From Diorhabda sublineata (Eukaryota; Arthropoda; Insecta; Coleoptera; Chrysomelidae), in assembly GCF_026230105.1 (NCBI RefSeq), contig NC_079482.1:16120001-16184000 (forward strand): a stretch of 64,000 nucleotides of DNA, read 5' to 3'. The position numbers were made by a program, and so were the translations under genes. A model generated the notes under the pieces. It worked only from the letters and a program-made list of their open reading frames with translations. It did no database searches and was not told the origin of the DNA. The stretch's first letter is position 1, and each line of letters opens with the position of its first letter. Of this stretch, positions 13,401 to 22,658 are shown piece by piece.

Positions 13401-15383
13401 ACTGGGGAATGGTAAGAATTATCTTTTACATACATAAAACCCAATTAAATGAACATGTATCACCACAGTAAAACTAAATATACCCTTCCGTATTGATCAG
13501 CAGACTACCCATGTTTCAATTGATTCTTAAATATATTGTAATTATATTAGACAGAGCAAAATGGTGTCCACTTTGCTATTCGCAGCGATCTCGTTGCGCG
13601 TCCGCAACGAATTCGCTGCGCGTGTGCGCTTTGAAGACGTTCGCAATCCGCTAGTATGATAAGGCTCTAAATTCTTCTTCTTTCTCTAGATATGATCCAA
13701 ATATATTAGTTTACGTTAAGTGATTATATAACAGCATCTTTTTCTGTGCTTATAAGAGAGCGATTAAGGTTAGACTGGTTTTTCAATGGAAAAGTTACTT
13801 CACTGTAAGAAGTATCTCCCACTAACTATATTTTTTTATACATCTGCAAAATTAACTTATAGAAGTTCTACAAAATAAAAAATGTTATGTCATTAGCTCT
13901 TCATTTGTGGTAAACCGCTTTCTACCAAAGCATGTTTTCAATTTTAGGATTAAAGTGGCAAGTGCTTTGTTATTTCGAAACAAAACTGATCAACGTATTA
14001 CCAATAAAAATTACATCTTTGGAATGTCAAAGAACAGCAAATGGTTTTCTGCATTATTTTCATTGTATTTTTGTTTCTTGGATACAATAGTGTACAGAAA
14101 TTTCATTTACTGTGACCTATTTAGGAACAATTTCAATTGCAGTACGTTTGAAAGTATTCTAACATTTTTTTGATCTTTTATGTAAATAACAGTCCTGGAC
14201 AATCACCCGTATCTATATGGCCAATTTCTAAAGTAAAGAAAAACCATTTCATGAGAAGAAGCACTTTCGAGATAACATTTAGGTAATTTTTTCTGGGTTT
14301 CTTCATTTGTTTACCCCCCACCTTCTTACATCTCAGTACCTCTCCTTTTTGTATTCAACCAATTATTTGTAAAGACAAATTTGATGCCCCCAATATAGAC
14401 AAAAACGGTATTCAAGTGAAGAGAATGTAGTAATTAGGTCAGTTAGATATTTACATGATTAAAAATATAACAATTATTATCACCAGAATCGTTTTACATT
14501 TCTGGAGAATAGAAAGGAATATAGGTGCAATTAAACTACGATATTTATCTCAAATATAGAAAGACTTTATACTAGAAATGAGTTCAAAGTGTACCGTTAC
14601 TCTTCAAACAAGTTTTAGAACGTATCTGGTTGTTAGATCATGTTAGATCATGCAATTTCGTATTTAACCATTACTGGTACTTCTTTTTTAATAAAAAAAA
14701 TGATGTGGGAAATACGATCATGATTCATAATTTTTCCCATGGTGTTCTACATGCTAAAACTCCACTCTCAGAGTGTTGTGCGTTGACAGAAATAATTCTT
14801 ATGCTTACTATCGAAAACTAATTACCTGACAATTTTTCGAGACATATCAATATACAAAAATATTTGAATGGTATGTTAATTATTTCATGATAAACCAAAT
14901 TTCATTTCAATGGATTTGCAGATTCGTAAGCATGCTTCTCCAATTTCAGAAAGTTCGTTGCAGGGCTATCCACTGAAGAACGCGGAGCACTACCTTTACC
15001 TACCTACTCCACGTTCAGAATTAGTTAAATGTTCAATATTTTACAACGCAAAAAAATGCACAATCACTTTGTAACAATTTTTTTGACAATAAAGCATTTC
15101 TCTCTCTCTTTCAACACTATTATAATAATATTATTTTTTACATTTCAGCGGTCTTCATCACTCTAATAACAATTGTGAGTCCACTAAGGTCTTATCAAGG
15201 ATACAACGCATTTTAGACTTTGCCAAAAGTTATATGTATCCTAATAACTTGACAATAAAACAGAGAATTGGGAAGAATACACCAATAAGAGCGAATGGAG
15301 GTTGGGGCGATAAAAGGGATCACAAATTATGTATAATGATGACGAGCCAACAGGAAAATCATAGTATGTTTGTACTGAAATAA
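3871..15383 (+). CDS. Mgat2: Mgat2: GnT-II (beta-1,2-N-acetylglucosaminyltransferase II), four coding exons
   Basis: GnT-II adds GlcNAc in beta-1,2 linkage to the alpha-1,6 mannose arm of N-glycans in the Golgi, the step that opens complex N-glycan synthesis (GT16 family, type II membrane protein). Coding exons are 3871-4463, 7204-7510, 13197-13411 and 15149-15383. Each intron starts GTAAG and ends AG, with phases 2, 0 and 2. Spliced, they give 418 codons plus stop counted from the first in-frame ATG (3964); the human enzyme has 447 residues. Family signatures appear in order: VHNR, PNEFPGSDPNDCPRD, GHYREAKF then TKHHWWWK, FLEEDHY, CTYDDYNWDW, RIFHTGEC and NGGWGDKRDHKLC at the C terminus. The EED metal-binding motif and the His of RIFH are intact, so a working enzyme is likely. 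The 5' end is unresolved (see exon 1). Introns carry transposon debris that does not touch the exons. Confidence 0.93.
5023..5525. repeat. Direct repeats of about 143 bp flanking a LINE fragment
   Basis: The segment 5023-5165 recurs at 5382-5525 in the same orientation with scattered substitutions. Both copies carry GAGGTTAGTT, then ATTACATTTCT and a stretch containing TTCACAACGAA. The R4/Dong-like fragment lies between them. The arrangement looks like an insertion or a segmental duplication within Mgat2 intron 1. Confidence 0.6.
5172..5365 (+). mobile_element. R4/Dong-like LINE C-terminal fragment
   Basis: The + frame reads LAKYADFAIESKQ, then NVEIVPDIM-stop-ATD and later FGLPKTLSPI. The same protein pattern, including a KNTF block, ends the reverse-strand LINE at 52610-53700, so both derive from one retrotransposon family. 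Only the tail after the endonuclease domain is present, and it has an in-frame stop. It is the 3' stub of an inactive copy in Mgat2 intron 1. Confidence 0.65.
5510..5975 (+). mobile_element. Mariner transposase relic in Mgat2 intron 1
   Basis: Reads IPKGSVFTIMLEHLFMRK (helix-turn-helix end), then from 5662 a clean frame with RYVTMDETWIHHLTPE, KGTRPKDPKAQQSAGKVV, VFWDAQDILFI and INSEYYIELLDHL. The first catalytic Asp (codon 5716-5718) is kept. The copy stops before the second and third catalytic Asp, and part of the N-terminal region is missing or out of frame. It is 5'- and 3'-truncated and cannot move itself. It differs from the mariner at 1378, so it is a separate lineage. Confidence 0.85.
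5976..7203. other. Rest of Mgat2 intron 1
   Basis: AT-rich intronic DNA. A short stretch at about 6655-6700 (AACCAAATAAATAGCTGAAT) is nearly repeated at about 33836-33880, hinting at a shared dispersed repeat. No gene or motif is supported. Confidence 0.35.
7204..7510 (+). CDS. Mgat2: Mgat2 coding exon 2
   Basis: The acceptor AG lies at 7202-7203 and the donor GTAAGA at 7511. The first base completes the codon split from exon 1, giving a join of the same length as the human protein between the CPRD and GHYREAKF motifs. The exon holds TKHHWWWK and the nucleotide-sugar/Mn2+ motif FLEEDHY, with the EED codons at 7367-7375, then CNILSLGTYS. The join to exon 3 is in phase 0. Reading past the donor meets a stop after about a dozen codons. 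Confidence 0.92.
7800..8700 (-). mobile_element. Mariner (SETMAR-like lineage) relic in Mgat2 intron 2
   Basis: Read on the minus strand, 8691-8452 gives the N terminus: YQNWFKKFRSRDFSFKDEQR, EVDDDQIKLIIEGNRHINVR. Further down come GGEKWILYIDIVRKRSRRKH (where family members have GDEKW), VPRNQRINSDHYFQEL, MPHPPYSLDMALSD with a stop, and a C-terminal block ending QFFADKKLCFS near 7850. The first catalytic Asp of GDEKW is Gly. Frameshifts and stops separate the blocks, but the protein is nearly full length, so this is an old whole copy. Confidence 0.85.
8870..10230. other. Intron 2 stretch with no supported feature
   Basis: AT-rich sequence. A short imperfect inverted pair around 9960-10020 (AAAAAGCGT-GGG against CCCCCACGCTTTTT) could fold but is too short to name. 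No open frame is meaningful. Confidence 0.35.
10230..10520 (-). repeat. tRNA-like SINE candidate
   Basis: On the minus strand, 10520-10449 resembles a tRNA-derived head. TAGCCGAAGGGG (10501-10512) fits the RNA polymerase III A box TRGYNNARNNGG. About 45 bases on, AGTACAAATCC is a decayed B box. The cloverleaf cannot be closed, so it is not a tRNA gene. Downstream on that strand follow T-rich sequence and two similar boxes of about 50 bp, each with a CCCTCTG-TGG core (10333-10386 and 10238-10289). Confidence 0.45.
11438..11930. mobile_element. Non-autonomous TIR element, 477 bp, 8-bp target duplication
   Basis: The element spans 11446-11922 and is flanked by perfect direct copies of CCATGAGT (11438-11445 and 11923-11930). 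Its ends form a 31-bp terminal inverted repeat beginning TATGGAGG, with 4 mismatches by eye, all transitions. The inside has no open frame. An 8-bp duplication is usual for hAT-type transposases, but the terminal bases are not the usual CAG-like hAT start, so the driving superfamily is open. It lies in Mgat2 intron 2. Confidence 0.8.
11931..13196. other. Rest of Mgat2 intron 2
   Basis: Mostly AT-rich. A short GC-richer block (about 12215-12285, with AGCGCCGAGAGCAGGGGG) stands out but has no frame or pairing I can name. The pyrimidine tract before 13196 serves exon 3. Confidence 0.35.
13197..13411 (+). CDS. Mgat2: Mgat2 coding exon 3
   Basis: The acceptor AG lies at 13195-13196 and the donor GTAAGA at 13412. 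The exon encodes HNMGLVLN, KCTDYFCTYDDYNWDWSL and PFAPRIFHTGE; the RIFH histidine codon is 13398-13400, matching the metal-ligand position known for the family. The last two bases (TG) join the first base of exon 4 (C) to make a cysteine codon, and the human protein has Cys at this place. Confidence 0.93.
13553..13668. mobile_element. Hairpin MITE, copy 1 (Mgat2 intron 3)
   Basis: A CpG-rich island in AT-rich intron. Bases 13581-13598 and 13603-13620 form an 18-bp stem with one mismatch around a CGTC loop. The outer ends begin CAGAGCAAAATGG and, on the other strand, TAGAGCC, which resembles short hAT-like termini. A related sequence in the opposite orientation lies at about 35785-35910. No target duplication could be settled. 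Confidence 0.6.
14935..15117 (+). mobile_element. Possible LINE/retroposon 3' tail
   Basis: A GC-richer block reading GTTGCAGGGCTATCCACTG is followed by TTTTTGACAATAAAGCATTT and a CT-rich run (about 15103-15117). A short block ending in an ACAATAAAGCATT-like signal and a simple repeat is typical of the 3' ends of insect CR1/Jockey-type LINEs. No coding motif is present, so the assignment is tentative. It lies just before Mgat2 exon 4. Confidence 0.35.
15149..15383 (+). CDS. Mgat2: Mgat2 coding exon 4 with stop
   Basis: The acceptor AG lies at 15147-15148 after a T-rich tract. The frame begins CGLHH, runs through a region conserved in spacing, and ends with the family's C-terminal signature NGGWGDKRDHKLC. 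About 17 extra, poorly conserved residues follow before the TAA stop at 15381-15383. AATAAA hexamers follow at 15382 (overlapping the stop), 15661 and 15964; which one is used cannot be told from sequence. Confidence 0.9.
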
Positions 15384-16490
15384 TAAATTATTATATTGTT
15401 TGGTTCAAGTCTCATGATATGTAACATACTTTTATATCCTTTGGTAATTTATTACGTACAAGTTAACTTACTTTTTATAATATGTAATTGGATCAGTTTT
15501 TATTTATTCCAAATATGATTGTGATAATTAACAAGGAATGGGTTATTTTATCAAAATGTGTGTATGTTACAGGAAAGTAGATTGGCCAGTTACCGTGTAA
15601 ATTCTACTCTTCCTGGTTATTTAAGTAAAAGTTGATTGAATGCGAGCACTGATAAATTTTAATAAATAATTACCTACAAGTTGCAATTGATTTCTTCACC
15701 AAAAAGTATAATTGTACTATAACTTGAATATTTATTTTTTTATTGCAAGAAAACGATTTACCTCCTTGTTTTGATATTATAATATAATCCCAGAAAGAGT
15801 TACAATCTCTTGTGTGTAATTTAACTTACCGATGTTAGGAACCATTGGAATCTGTTAGTCATTTAGTTGAAGGATCCAATAATGTTTCATATTTTTACCG
15901 TCCTTTAATGTATCCTCTCGGATTATCAAATTTCTGTCTTATATTAATGTGATTGTGAAGAGTAATAAATTCAGCTACTTAAATTGAAGCTATATTGTAT
16001 TCATTAAGTTTTATAGTACACGATTTTAATGGGGATCCACATCATAGATGATTGATACCGGGTGTCCTTTGGAGCTCCATTAAGGTATCAAATTACGTAC
16101 TTTATTTGCATTGTTGTGACTCGAACGATTTACTCATATATAATTATAACCTTTCATACAATAGGATTTTTCAGTATTTAAGAGCGGTCTTAATATTCTG
16201 GAGTTCGTTCGAGTATGGTCGTGGGATTATTTAAACCTTGTTTAACTACTTATTTTATTATTTGATCAATTATTTACTTAAGTAGCTTTGATATTTTAAT
16301 ACAACGAATATAATCAACCATCATTGGTTAGCTCGAAGATATAATACACTTCTAACTTAACCTGTCCTAATTTTGTGCAATCTTGGTTTTTGTTTTAGTT
16401 TCATAATATATAGAGTTTATTTCAATAATATCTGGTTAAGATTATTGACTTCAAAGAGAAATCAATTCTTCCCAAAAATCTACTTTTCCT
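15384..16490. other. Downstream of Mgat2: probable 3' UTR then intergenic
   Basis: AT-rich sequence with several AATAAA hexamers (15661, 15964) that could end the Mgat2 transcript. No other coding region is supported. Confidence 0.45.
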
Positions 16491-16499
16491 AAGTTTGAA

Positions 16500-16640
16500 T
16501 TTCTGGAACTGTTGGTGATAATCATACTGAACACACTGTTTACCCAATACCACACCAACACTCACAATTACACTGTCTGACCTGCGATAACATGGTTATC
16601 GAGTGTTGGTGTAGTCAGTAGTGGTACTAGTAGACAAAAT
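16500..16640. mobile_element. Fold-back MITE family A, short copy
   Basis: Contains CTCACAATTACACTGTCTGA and, after a small palindrome (GCGATAACATGGTTATCG), a matching inverted flank GAGTGTTGGTGTAGT. The same units, longer, occur at 51115-51345. The outer part (TTTCTGGAACTGTTGGTGAT) also matches the reverse complement of the second copy's end. The middle is collapsed here compared with that copy. No protein is encoded. Confidence 0.55.
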
Positions 16641-17654
16641 TTTCGGTATCAACTATTTCTGTGATATTTACCAAACAAGTAAAGAACCTCAAAATATTTA
16701 ATTGTATTTTAATAACCTATAAAATAACATTGGCGAAAAATTAAGATAAATGGCATTGCACAAATAGAAGAGGAGGATGAAAATCAAAAAATGAAAAATT
16801 TTTTTTAATAAACAAACTATTTGGAAGGCCAGGAAAATATAGAAAAGTAGGTTGGTACATTCTTGGCATAATTGGTTTTTAACAATGATTTCAATAATAT
16901 ATATTGATGATGACAAAGTATCTTGTGAACATATATTATGTACAGAAATGTGAAGGAAGTTGGTCATATAGGAACTATAACGTTCTAATAATTAGCTAAA
17001 AATCCACTATATAGTAAAGTTAAGAAAGCTAAGAAGTTAATGAACAAAATATTAACATAAAGCGACGAGATTTTAAATGCTTTTTATCTCCATGCTGTTG
17101 AACTCATTGTATACATCAAACACTCAGAATTTATGGTATTACTATATTCACTTACTCTTTTTTTTTTATTATTTTTGATAATTTCAACTCAATAGCATAT
17201 TTTTTATATATAGCATGGCTACTTATTAGAAAGTAATTCTCTTTCAACTTTGTCATTAAGGCCAATAATCAAATCCTTCTTAAAGACAAATTCCATCAAG
17301 ATTCACGTTGAAAAAAATTATTTTTCTTATTTTAGTATATTTTAAATGAAGTGTGGTCCTATAAACTTGTTTAACATAATTTATTCATTCCCCTTTTTTC
17401 TTTGTTGAGACTATGGGTTGATCGTAAGAAAATTGACTTCTTAGTCACTTTCTAATAAGATTGTACCAACCAAAGGATTGTGAGTGATCCATTGAGCTAT
17501 TGAAGCTATTTTACATTTAAAATCTCATTTGTGAAAGACTTGAATGAATTATTTTACAAAAAAGATTTGACAGACTTGAGCCAGCGATTATTTCACTTCG
17601 AAGCAAAAATCTAACTACGCGACACTCAACGCATTCTTATTATAAATTGTTGAG

Positions 17655-18455
17655 TGCAAAATGCAAAACATTTGGAAGTGAGTAGAAGTCGTGAAAGTAA
17701 TGCTGTGATATAAAAAAGTGTTACATATGTTATAGTTTATAGGCCCTTAAAGTTGTCAAATCATAACTTTTATTTAAGTATATTTTCTAAATTATAAATT
17801 CGAACATTTGAAGCTCTGATGAATAATTACGTATGTTCATGTAGTATGTTTGACGGAATAAATAATTCTACACTACTATCTGAAGGCAAAGGGCGGCTCG
17901 TGTCCAATGGTTAACAATCCGAAACTTTTACAGGGACCACCTGTACAAGCTAAAGATAGCAAAAATGAATTTTTCAACAAAAGTACTCGTTGTTAAAGTG
18001 ATAAAATTTATGGATTAGGAGATATGTAGATTTTTGTATCGTTGTACTTGCCAAGGATCGTTCGCAATAAGATATTCTGAAGAAATTTTATCGAGTTAAA
18101 CAAAGATTACATTTTTTTGAAAAAATCGATATAAGAATTCATTGATGCTATCTTTAGATTAGGTAGTCCATGTAAAAGTTACGGATTGTGAACCATTGTG
18201 CATGAGCCGCCTCTGGCCTTCAGATAGTAGTGTAGAATTATTTATTCCGTCAAACACATTACTTGTATATACGTAATGAACCGTTAAAAATTCATAATGT
18301 TCTAATGTATAATTTACAAAATAAACTTAAATGTAACTTCTAATGTCGCAACTTTAAAGGCATATAACTCATAAACTAGGGGTCGTATGAGAAAATTTTG
18401 TTTGTCACAGCTATACATTCACTACTCACTCAGGAATTTTTTGCATTAAGTCCCG
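17655..18455. mobile_element. Large fold-back element, about 800 bp
   Basis: The two halves are inverted copies. The strongest part pairs about 17826-17975 with 18110-18277, sharing GACGGAATAAATAATTCTAC, CTACTATCTGAAGGC and AATGGTTAACAATCCG in opposite orientation. Weaker similarity continues outward through TTTAAGT-TATTTT and AAGTGAGTAG blocks to about 17655 and 18455. The unpaired centre is roughly 135 bp. Inner arms look better conserved than outer arms. There is no open frame; the mobilising transposase is unknown. Confidence 0.7.
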
Positions 18456-18889
18456 GAAAACCCATAAATAAAATTCCAAAATTTCATTCAAAAGTCTTTC
18501 CACTTTCTTATTGAGTCATGTATTGTCATGAAAAGCCAGAAAGTATGCAAAACTTCATGCCAATAAGGTGAATAAAAATTATTGAAATGGAATTACAAAA
18601 TTCCATTCCAATAAACAAACTATTATAATAGAGTACGTTAAATAAAGTGTAATAAAAACATAAAAAGTTCTGATAATTAACGATGTATAAGCTTATAAAA
18701 TTGAAAATAACAAATAGAAAATGACAAACTGTTATCATTTTTTTAACTATACATTTTGTAACGTTAACAACCGTCGAAACTAATTTAGAAGGTGTTCCAA
18801 CAAAAATTGAATCCCTAGAATCATAGAAAGCATCAGTTTTTTTATTAGTGTTAACACAAAAAACATAATTTTTTCTATTCTTTCTAATT

Positions 18890-19500
18890 TATAATTCTTT
18901 CTATTTTATAAAATTTCTACCTCATTTTTCTAGTCTTTTACTACCACTGTTCTAAAATCTCCTCTTGCCTCCTTCAACCATTGTTTTCCCACCCTTTCCA
19001 CTTTTAAGTGCTTGGTTTACCTGAATATCTGTCATTCTACCTACCTAAGTCTCTACCATTTCTCTGTATGCTTTAAGTACATGGGTTATACTTAAGTGAT
19101 TATACAATTCTAAAAGATCTTTCTTTCTTCTTCTCCTTCAATCCCACTATAAATCTTTCCCAGCATTTTACTTTCCCATATTGCTAGTTTATTTTGTTTC
19201 ATTTTGTTCAATGTCCAGGTTTCACATGCGTATGTAACTATGGATCTATTATTGTTCGGTACCTTGTTGTTTCAACTGTTCGTAGTACATCTTTCGATTT
19301 CAACTTTGGAAATATAATTCTTACTACCTTTTGCAATACTTTTTTCTTTTTCCCTTCCTTTCCTTTCTTTATTTGTGAATGTTGACTCCCAAATATTTGA
19401 TTTGTTCCACTTTTTCTATTCTCTAGCTACCAATTCAATTTAAACTAATATCGACTGTCGCATTATCTTTTATTAGCATATTCTATGTTCTTGTAAATCA
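18890..19500 (-). mobile_element. RTE-like LINE reverse-transcriptase 3' relic
   Basis: Minus-strand reading gives, across broken frames, KKWNKSNIWESTFTNKERK (fingerprint KYLG-like region), SKVEIERCT, then IVTYACETWTLNKMKQNKLA and a downstream block ending VVVKD. The CETWTL motif after the reverse-transcriptase palm is typical of RTE-type insect LINEs. Many stops show that it is dead. The + strand open frame here is antisense to it. Confidence 0.65.
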
Positions 19501-19948
19501 TGAGGCCATATTCCATTGCTTTATCTTTAAGTAGCTTAAAAACAAACAGTTTTTTCCTGGATATTGGACATGAGTATCATATCGTGCCCGTGACATTGAT
19601 GTTTATTTCTATATATTAAAAGACTTTTTACTACGTCCGTTATAATATTCACGTTTTTTTTTCATTCATTAGCATTCATGAAGAATGTAATTTCTGAATC
19701 GGTAGAAAGCATGAAAAAAGTACCGTAATGGTTCATTTTTTCACGCTTTTGTGTTCAAAAAAGTGCTGTAACGTGTCATTTTTTAACGCTATTATAAAAT
19801 TGTTTTATTAAAACAGTGGACTGTGAACGCTTTCATGATATTCGTTCAAGAAAATCCGTTTTTTATCTAATTAAATGGAGTGTATGTAGTATTATTATTA
19901 ATGATGGAGAGTGATAGTGAATAAAGTTTAAGCTGCACACCAGGAAGA

Positions 19949-20769
19949 TGCTGAATCGGCAGCTACAACGACTATGAATCTTCTCAATGAGAAATCCAGA
20001 GAACAGTATTTAAAGAACGAGTGTTGCTACTAGCTTATTTGGAAACTGAATCTAAAATGTGGAAGTCTTCAGCACTTTGGTCGACTTATTCAAAACTGAC
20101 GATCATTATCTCATGCATGAGGTATGACAAGCAAAAAATTTTAATGCAAGCTTAGATATTATTTGTAACATCCTTCAGGTTGCTTCAATATTCGGAATTG
20201 CGGGAGCTCTGCGAAGGGAGGAATTATATAAAATGAGGTGTAACGATAATAATACTGGAAATGTTTTAATTATCTCGGTACCTGATACAAAAACTCATGT
20301 TCAACGTCGATTTACTGTTACTGGTGAAATATCTAACAATAGATTGGTAAACATTTATAGAAAGTATCAAAACCAACGACCCACAAATGTCAAAACAGAT
20401 CATTTCTTTTTGCAGTATAGAAATGGAAAATGCAAAACCCAAATTGTATGTATTAATATCTTTTCAAAAATTCCCTCGTTTATCGCAACATATTTGAATT
20501 TACCTAATTCAAAAAACTACATTGGGCATACATTTTGACGCTCTTCGGCGTCTCTATTAGTGTATTACGGTTGTGATATAATTCAACTAAAGAAGCACGG
20601 TGGTTGGAAATTCAACACAGTTGCGGAGGATTACGTAGACGACTCAATACAAAACAAAATGGATTCCGCAGTGAAAATTTTAACGGGAACAACTAGTTCG
20701 ACTTCAAGCAATATTATAAATGTTCACGATGCTACCAACAATCTAATAAGTAATCTAATACAATTATAG
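19949..20769 (+). pseudogene. Crypton-like tyrosine recombinase pseudogene
   Basis: Blocks match the tyrosine recombinase/DUF3504-like proteins of insect Cryptons. An N-terminal part (about 19949-20125: TTMNLLNEKSREQYL, then SALWSTYSKL in another frame) is followed by what may be an intron (GTATGA...TTCAG, about 20121-20179). Then come ASIFGIAGALRREELYKMRC, RRFTVTGE, FFLQYRNGKC, PNSKNYIGHTF, RSSASLLV and LKKHGGWKFNTVAEDY. From 20182 to 20769 the frame is open except for one TGA right after GHTF, exactly at the Arg of the HxxR box. The first catalytic Arg, the HGGW His and the nucleophile Tyr remain. One base change (CGA to TGA) would explain the loss. Confidence 0.8.
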
Positions 20770-20789
20770 ACAATGCTATTTCTTTGAAC

Positions 20790-21420
20790 TCGTAAAATGG
20801 TGCCAATTCAAATACCGATTGTAATGTAACTTCTCTTCACTTCACATTAATAATGCTCACAGTTGTACTTTTAATATTACTATTATAAAATAAAAATTGA
20901 TAAAAGCTTTGTTGAATTTTTTTGAGTCCACGAACGTAGAAAAAATTTTGTAAGAAACTCGTGATTAAAGTAACTTTTTTCACTCGTAGCAATTGTCAAA
21001 CCGTCCTACTCTTGAAAAAAAGTATTACTTTACTCAGTTGTTGCATAAATAACCATTCTTACATTTGAAAATACCTCCACTGACAGTAATCTGCATTCTG
21101 TCCCAATTCTCTGTCGCAACCTTGCAAAATCTGTACAAAAATGGTTGGTTAAAAAACAAATTCAAATAATTGGTTCCATTGAGACTGTATCTACAAATAA
21201 TAGTTCATAAAATGATAATTCCATAGAATACCAAACCATACATTTGAATTTTCAAATTTTTCACTCTATAAATAAATGATGATCAATTTCATTCTAATAA
21301 AAACAATTATGTATCAACTCTATCATTCACTCGTCGCAAAGAGTATTATTCAAAGAATGCTTGTTATTTAATAATTTACTGAATTATTCAAAAAATTATA
21401 ACCGATTATTAGAATAAAAT
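20790..21420. other. Intergenic AT-rich stretch
   Basis: No coding motif, RNA gene or repeat is recognised, apart from a possible Crypton 3' flank just after 20770. Confidence 0.35.
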
Positions 21421-22252
21421 ATACAGGGTGATTGATTGGTATAATATAGTTCACTGCCTCCTTTGTCATTTGAGATATAAATTTGAAAATTTGATGCATT
21501 ATAGCCATCATTAGTCTTCACATTATAAAATCAGTTTGACTTCCCCATTAGAATAATACAGGGTTGTGATGTATTTTACGGGGTATTCAAAAAGTTTTCC
21601 ATAAAAATCGTAATAAGTTCAATGTAAGGGAATATTTATACTGAATCGAAATATTGAAACATTACTTTCTCGATTTTTTCCAAATGAATCATCTTTTATT
21701 TTATGTGAGTGTCGAAAAGTACTATCAACATACTTTTTTTTGGAGCATTGGGATATTTTGATTTCTCTGTGCAAAATAATGATCATGTACCTATATCTAA
21801 TCATTTAACAATTAATTGTGAGTTGGTTATGATTATTTGTCAAAACCCGACATTTTATCATTGTTGTTGAGTACAGTAGAAGTGTAAATGGAAATACAAA
21901 GAAAAAATGAGTGTATTACAAATGAATTAGAGGAATGAAACAATAAAGAACTTACGTACTACAGTATAAGTACAAGTGTTGATTATCGGAATGACCTCCA
22001 ACAACATATTTGCATGCTTGATAGCGATCATTGAAAGAGTTAAGGCGCAATTCCACTGAGGCAACACTGAACGACAAGTCGCTTGATAATTGTTCCCTAG
22101 TGTTGCCTATTGTTGGCGATCGACTTTGTGGCAGAAAATTCGATTGATGTCGCATGCGGAATTTGTTGCCCCCTGTCGCATGAGCGTTGTCGGACTTGAG
22201 TGTAGCATGCGTGTAAAGCAATTATATTCAGGCAACTTCAATTTAGTACATC

Positions 22253-22477
22253 ATGTCACTACAAACAGTCGCGGCGGTGGCTTATTTGGTTATCGCTTTA
22301 AATCGCAAAAGGAAAAGGAAAACGCCACGATATTGGAGAAGAGAGCTATATGTCGATGGTCAAGAAATTCAGTGTAATTTGTACAAGTTGATTGCTGACG
22401 ATGATGCAATACTTAGAAACTTCACACGGATGAGTAAAGAAGATTTTATTTTCAAATTTTGTGTGAGAATGTTTTAA
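22253..22477 (+). CDS. PIF/Harbinger transposase N-terminal fragment
   Basis: 74 codons starting at ATG 22253. After a hydrophobic start (AVAYLVIAL) and a basic run (NRKRKRK) come RYWRREL, YKLIADDDAILRNFTRMSKE and DFIFKF, which match the N terminus of ALP1/Harbinger-like DDE nucleases. The catalytic DDE domain is absent: the frame ends in TAA just before the (AT)n tract. A remnant, not a working transposase. Confidence 0.6.
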   Translation: MSLQTVAAVAYLVIALNRKRKRKTPRYWRRELYVDGQEIQCNLYKLIADDDAILRNFTRMSKEDFIFKFCVRMF

Positions 22478-22481
22478 TAAG

Positions 22482-22484
<3 letters not shown>

Positions 22485-22532
<48 letters not shown>
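22485..22532. repeat. (AT)n microsatellite
   Basis: 24 uninterrupted AT units between the two convergent genes of the Harbinger element. Confidence 0.95.
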
Positions 22533-22534
<2 letters not shown>

Positions 22535-22658
22535 TCCCCCCCACTTGAGCGTTTGCGCACGACCAGGAATAATGAAAATCAACTAATCTATTACAAGATC
22601 ATATATTTTATTTGTATTTAAAAAATGTAATAAAGGATATTTTAATTTTAATAAATAA

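Noticed and set aside
16698..16967. 89-codon minus-strand hydrophobic frame (membrane protein?)
   Set aside because: AT-rich DNA yields Phe/Ile/Leu-rich frames by chance; there is no motif, start context or neighbour support.
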